DNA of 64,000 nucleotides from the NCBI RefSeq assembly GCF_047123815.1, contig NZ_CP138920.1, forward strand, positions 2,232,001-2,296,000. The letters are read 5' to 3'. Source of the DNA: Maricaulis sp017643475 (GTDB lineage Bacteria > Pseudomonadota > Alphaproteobacteria > Caulobacterales > Maricaulaceae). The notes under the pieces were generated by a model, which worked only from the letters and a program-made list of their open reading frames with translations, was not told the DNA's origin and did no database searches. Within the stretch, counting starts at the first letter, position 1; each line of letters starts with the position of its first letter. A program made the position numbers and the translations under genes. Shown here in pieces: positions 61,354-64,000 of the stretch.

Positions 61354-61572
61354 ATGAGCATCGCCTTCAATACCGCCGTTTCCGGCATGTTAGCCGCCGA
61401 GGCCCAGTTCAGCGCTGCGGCGAGGAATGTGGTCGAGAAAGCGGCCCAGGGCGAAGACGTTATTCAGGCGAGCATCGCCGTAAAGAAGGCCGAGGCCGCA
61501 CACGGTGCTGCCACAGCCATGGTTCGAGTTACCAGCGAGATGACGGACACACTTCTCGACATAACCGTCTGA
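61354..61572 (+). CDS. Miniature flagellar rod/hook-like protein, 72 aa
   Basis: The N terminus MSIAFNTAVSGMLAAEAQFSA resembles the start of FlgB/FlgC/FlgE/FlgG axial proteins (usually SGMxAxxxxLxAxANNIAN). The C terminus VRVTSEMTDTLLDITV resembles their C-terminal helix. The central domain is missing, so both helices are joined directly in a 72-aa protein. It may co-assemble with the rod, or be a decayed relic. No good ribosome site is seen before ATG 61354. A CtrA-like site lies upstream. Assignment is inference from the two ends. Confidence 0.6.
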   Translation: MSIAFNTAVSGMLAAEAQFSAAARNVVEKAAQGEDVIQASIAVKKAEAAHGAATAMVRVTSEMTDTLLDITV

Positions 61573-61583
61573 TCGCATCCGGT

Positions 61584-61664
61584 CCGGGTGGCCGGTGGGC
61601 ATCATCCCCCTTCGTAGTCTCCATTGGCGTGTAGTCCACAGGAGGGGATGATCGCCCCACCCGG
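61584..61664. repeat. Long imperfect inverted repeat
   Basis: CCGGGTGG (61584-61591) pairs with CCACCCGG (61657-61664), and GGGCATCATCCCC (61597-61609) pairs with GGGGATGAT-C-GCCC (61644-61657) with one bulged C. The loop is about 34 nt. There is no T-run, so it is not a classic terminator. It may be a structured RNA or a REP-like unit. Confidence 0.6.
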
Positions 61665-61726
61665 GGCCGTCCGGCAAACCTGTATCAGTCCTCGCATTTT
61701 TCTCCGAAACATCCTAACTGACGGGC

Positions 61727-62398
61727 ATGAGCAAAACCGTCTCCGTCGACATTGTCGCTGATTTTGTCTGCCCCTGGTGCTGGCTGGGCAAGAGAAACTG
61801 GGATGCGGCCCTGAAACAGGTGCCCGACATCAAGGTTGAAACGACCTGGCGTCCCTATCAGCTGGATCCGACCATCGCCCGCGAGGGGCGCCCCTATCGC
61901 GATTACATGAAGGCGAAATTCTCCGGCGAGCATGCCGAGCGCTGGAAGCAGATGCGCGAGTATCTGGAAGCTGCCGCGCCGGATGCCGGGATCGCGTTCC
62001 GCTTTGACGATATCAAGACCCGTCCGAACACGCTCAACGCCCATCGCCTGATGCGCTGGGCTTCCGGCCAGGGCAAGGCAGAGGCCATGGCCGAGGAATT
62101 GTTCGAGGCCTTCTTCAGACGCACCGAGGATATCGGCGATCCGGCAGTGCTGGCGGCCTGTGCCGAGGCGGCAGGTCTGGACCGTCCGATCATCGAGGAC
62201 CTGTTGTCCTCTGATCGTGACGAGAAAGCGGTCTGGGACGAGGAGATGTTCTACCGCAAGCTCGGTGTCTCGGGCGTTCCCACCTATATTTTCAACGGCC
62301 AGTTCGCTGTTTCCGGTGCGCAGGAACCTGCTGCCCTGGCCGATGCCATTCGTGAAGCCCTGAAGAATCCAGTTGAGGAAGAGGACGTATCCCAATGA
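61727..62398 (+). CDS. FrnE/DsbA-family oxidoreductase
   Basis: A 223-aa thioredoxin-fold protein of the FrnE group: CPWC at residues 15-18 (VADFVCPWCW), the helical insert, and SGVPTYIFNGQFAVSGAQ (cis-Pro loop). There is no signal peptide, so it acts in the cytoplasm. Related enzymes are 2-hydroxychromene-2-carboxylate isomerases and polyketide oxidoreductases; a general thiol or isomerase role is likely. Its stop overlaps the MAPEG gene by ATGA, so the two are coupled. Confidence 0.92.
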   Translation: MSKTVSVDIVADFVCPWCWLGKRNWDAALKQVPDIKVETTWRPYQLDPTIAREGRPYRDYMKAKFSGEHAERWKQMREYLEAAAPDAGIAFRFDDIKTRPNTLNAHRLMRWASGQGKAEAMAEELFEAFFRRTEDIGDPAVLAACAEAAGLDRPIIEDLLSSDRDEKAVWDEEMFYRKLGVSGVPTYIFNGQFAVSGAQEPAALADAIREALKNPVEEEDVSQ

Positions 62399-62799
62399 CC
62401 GAGATCCAGGCAGTCGGCCTTTATGCCGGCCTGAACCTTCTCCTGATGATTTTCCTTGCTGCGAATGTCGTACGGCATCGCCGCCGCACATCCATCAGCC
62501 TCGGTATAGGATCTGATGCCGATCTTGAACAGGCCGTCCGGGCACAGGCGAACTGTCTTGAAAATGCGGTGCCGGGCCTGCTCGCGCTCACCCTTCTGGC
62601 GCTGACCGGTGCTTCTGCGCTTGTCCTGCACGGTTTTGGCGTAGCCTTGACCTTTGGTCGACTGACCCACGCCCACGGCCTGCTCACCCAGCCGGGACGT
62701 TCCTTCGGGCGTTTCTACGGCACCTTGATCACCTGGCTGAGCCTGTTGGGCATGGCGGTCCTCCTGGTGCTGACGCCCTTCATTCCGGCATTGCAGTAG
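62395..62799 (+). CDS. MAPEG-family membrane protein
   Basis: A 134-aa inner-membrane protein with four hydrophobic helices. The MAPEG signature is RAQANCLENAVPGLLAL (E-N region) and TFGRLTHAHGLL. MAPEG proteins are glutathione-dependent membrane enzymes (microsomal GST, leukotriene synthases); the bacterial YecN-like members have unknown substrates. It overlaps the FrnE/DsbA gene by 4 nt, joining a thiol oxidoreductase with a thiol-dependent membrane enzyme. Confidence 0.88.
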   Translation: MTEIQAVGLYAGLNLLLMIFLAANVVRHRRRTSISLGIGSDADLEQAVRAQANCLENAVPGLLALTLLALTGASALVLHGFGVALTFGRLTHAHGLLTQPGRSFGRFYGTLITWLSLLGMAVLLVLTPFIPALQ

Positions 62800-62826
62800 G
62801 CACGGGCAGAGGGCTATAGCCGAGGC

Positions 62827-64000
62827 ATGACCAAATCGATGACTTCACCTGACAAACAACGCCTCCAGGATATCGCTGCCGATCTGATCGAGCGGGCGAT
62901 GAAGGCCGGCGCCGATGCTGCCGAGGCCTCGGTCAGCGAATCCCGCAATACCGAGCTGTCCGTCCGTGACGGCAATCTCGAGGATATCGAGGGCTCGGAA
63001 AGCCTGGATGCCGGCGTACGCGTCTTTATCGGCAAGCAACAGGCCGGTGTTGCTTTCTCTGACCTGTCGTCAGATGGCCGGAATCAGTCCATCGAGCGAG
63101 CTGTCGCCATGGCACGTGTGGCGCCGGAGGATCCTTTCTCGGCCCTCGCGGAAGCTGAGCGCCTGTGCGACAACCCGCCGGAAATCCAGCTGTTCGACGA
63201 CACCGTCTGGTCACCGCAGGATCTGGAAGCCCGCGCCATAGAGGTCGAGACAGCTGCGCGCGGTGTTGACGGTGTCTCCATGACCGACAGTGCCTTTGCC
63301 AGTTTTGGTCAGGGGGCGGCTGCCTATGCCACGTCCACCGGTTTCAACCAGGGTTGGCGCAAGAGCGTCTTTTCCTACGGCGCCAGTGTCATCGCCGAAA
63401 AGGACGGAGCGATGGAGCGCGACTATTCCGCGACAAGTGCGCGGCGCCCAGCGGATCTTCGCGCAACCGGCGAGATCGGTATCGAGGCCGGCGAGCGCAC
63501 GGCCCGTCGTGTCGGTCCGCGCAAGATCGATAGCGGCAGCCTGCCGGTGGTGTTTGATCGCCGTGTTGCCTCGACCTTCCTCAGCGCCCTGTGTGGTGCC
63601 ATTTCCGGGCCGGCAGTGGCGCGCGGCGTTTCCTTCCTGCGCGAGAAAATGGGTGAACAGGTCTTCGCTGACGGTATCACCATTCATGACGAGCCGCACC
63701 GCGACTGGGGTCATGGCTCTGCGCCCTTTGATGGCGAGGGCACGGTCAACCGCGCCAGTCGCATCATCGATAATGGTCGTCTGACAACCTGGTTCCTCAA
63801 TTCCGCTGCTGCGCGCCAGCTCGAGCTGGCGCCGACCGGACACGCGCGGCGCAGCATGGGTGGTCCACCGGGCGCCGGACCAACCAACCTGCATCTGGAA
63901 GCCGGTGCCAAGAGCCGGGACGCGCTGATCGGTGGTATTTCCGACGGTATTGTCGTGATGGAGATGTTCGGTCCCTCACTCAATTCCAATACCGGCGACT
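62827..64000 (+). CDS. pmbA: PmbA/TldE-type metalloprotease subunit (5' part, truncated by the window end)
   Basis: The frame is open from ATG 62827 to the last base, so the gene is cut by the window edge; about 391 residues are seen. It matches PmbA (TldE), which with TldD matures modified peptides such as microcin B17 and removes CcdA antitoxin: LSVRDGNLEDIEGSES, GVRVFIGKQQAGVAFSDL, GGPPGAGPTNLHLEAG and the C-terminal SDGIVVMEMFGPSLNSNTGD are family blocks. PmbA lacks the metal ligands of TldD. It follows MAPEG by 27 nt. Confidence 0.92.
   Translation, partial: MTKSMTSPDKQRLQDIAADLIERAMKAGADAAEASVSESRNTELSVRDGNLEDIEGSESLDAGVRVFIGKQQAGVAFSDLSSDGRNQSIERAVAMARVAPEDPFSALAEAERLCDNPPEIQLFDDTVWSPQDLEARAIEVETAARGVDGVSMTDSAFASFGQGAAAYATSTGFNQGWRKSVFSYGASVIAEKDGAMERDYSATSARRPADLRATGEIGIEAGERTARRVGPRKIDSGSLPVVFDRRVASTFLSALCGAISGPAVARGVSFLREKMGEQVFADGITIHDEPHRDWGHGSAPFDGEGTVNRASRIIDNGRLTTWFLNSAAARQLELAPTGHARRSMGGPPGAGPTNLHLEAGAKSRDALIGGISDGIVVMEMFGPSLNSNTGD

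Noticed and set aside
1..64000. tRNA, rRNA, tmRNA, RNase P or SRP RNA genes
   Set aside because: I looked in the intergenic gaps for TTCRANYC T-loops and the conserved cores and found none.
1..64000. CRISPR array, prophage, insertion sequence or toxin-antitoxin pair
   Set aside because: No spaced direct repeats, transposase or integrase motifs, or typical pairs; only small palindromic elements occur.

Overview
This 64 kb window is high-GC bacterial chromosome from an alphaproteobacterium. It most resembles the Caulobacterales/Maricaulales side (Caulobacter, Maricaulis, Hyphomonadaceae). The evidence is a TipF-type EAL protein, a SapC-family protein, a BamF-like DUF3035 lipoprotein, a DUF2093 gene after xseA, an alphaproteobacterial HisRS variant (GLGYY where most bacteria have GLDYY), a CheZ ending in CheY-binding motifs, Caulobacter-style TTGACG/GCTTAAG promoters and one CtrA-like half-site pair. 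Species cannot be fixed from sequence alone. I see no phage, transposase, CRISPR array, rRNA or tRNA. Genes are densely packed and most are housekeeping or envelope genes.

Layout. 0-10 kb: rpoH, msrA, a mosaic palindromic element, then envelope and secreted proteins (YhhN lysoplasmalogenase, an esterase, a trypsin-like protease with three four-cysteine modules, an Arg-rich secreted protein), PhzF, a thioredoxin-fold protein and an ABC exporter. 10-20 kb: a lipoprotein M20 peptidase, a double-hotdog thioesterase, a Zur regulator divergent from a His/Asp/Glu-rich TonB receptor (a zinc-uptake module), OmpW, SapC and DsbD. 20-31 kb: hisS, a candidate small RNA, a secreted charged-helix protein, a Tat-exported GH3 enzyme, a membrane-anchored HTH regulator, an S9 peptidase, an acyltransferase, and groES-groEL with a CIRCE operator. 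31-36 kb: an OmpA lipoprotein, tipF, a HAD phosphatase, convergent cheY-cheZ, then MaoC and ribF. 36-45 kb: ileS-lspA-bamF-mutL, an unknown 374-aa gene, rsmD and an RsuA/RluB-type pseudouridine synthase. 45-56 kb: tadA, a TfoX-like protein, a barrel-less amidohydrolase remnant, a glycosyltransferase, GNAT, TSUP permease, three small membrane ORFs, a kinase-like protein, a secreted amidohydrolase, purD, xseA, DUF2093 and an M23 peptidase. 56-64 kb: a TetR gene with three matching operators around it, an S41-type peptidase broken by one in-frame TAG, a lipoprotein, an AlaC-type aminotransferase, DUF1232, a miniature flagellar-rod-like protein, a FrnE/DsbA protein, MAPEG and the start of pmbA.

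The heat-shock theme (RpoH, CIRCE-groESL), redox and envelope maintenance (MsrA, DsbD, DsbA-like, BamF, LspA) and motility (TipF, CheY, CheZ, mini-rod protein) run through the window. No single large novel system stands out. The most interesting items are the self-contained TetR-peptidase-lipoprotein regulon with its nonsense mutation, the Zur-TonB receptor pair with operator candidates, the protease with repeated cysteine modules, the barrel-less amidohydrolase, the miniature rod protein beside a CtrA-like site, and the repeated use of 4-nt antiparallel stop-codon overlaps.
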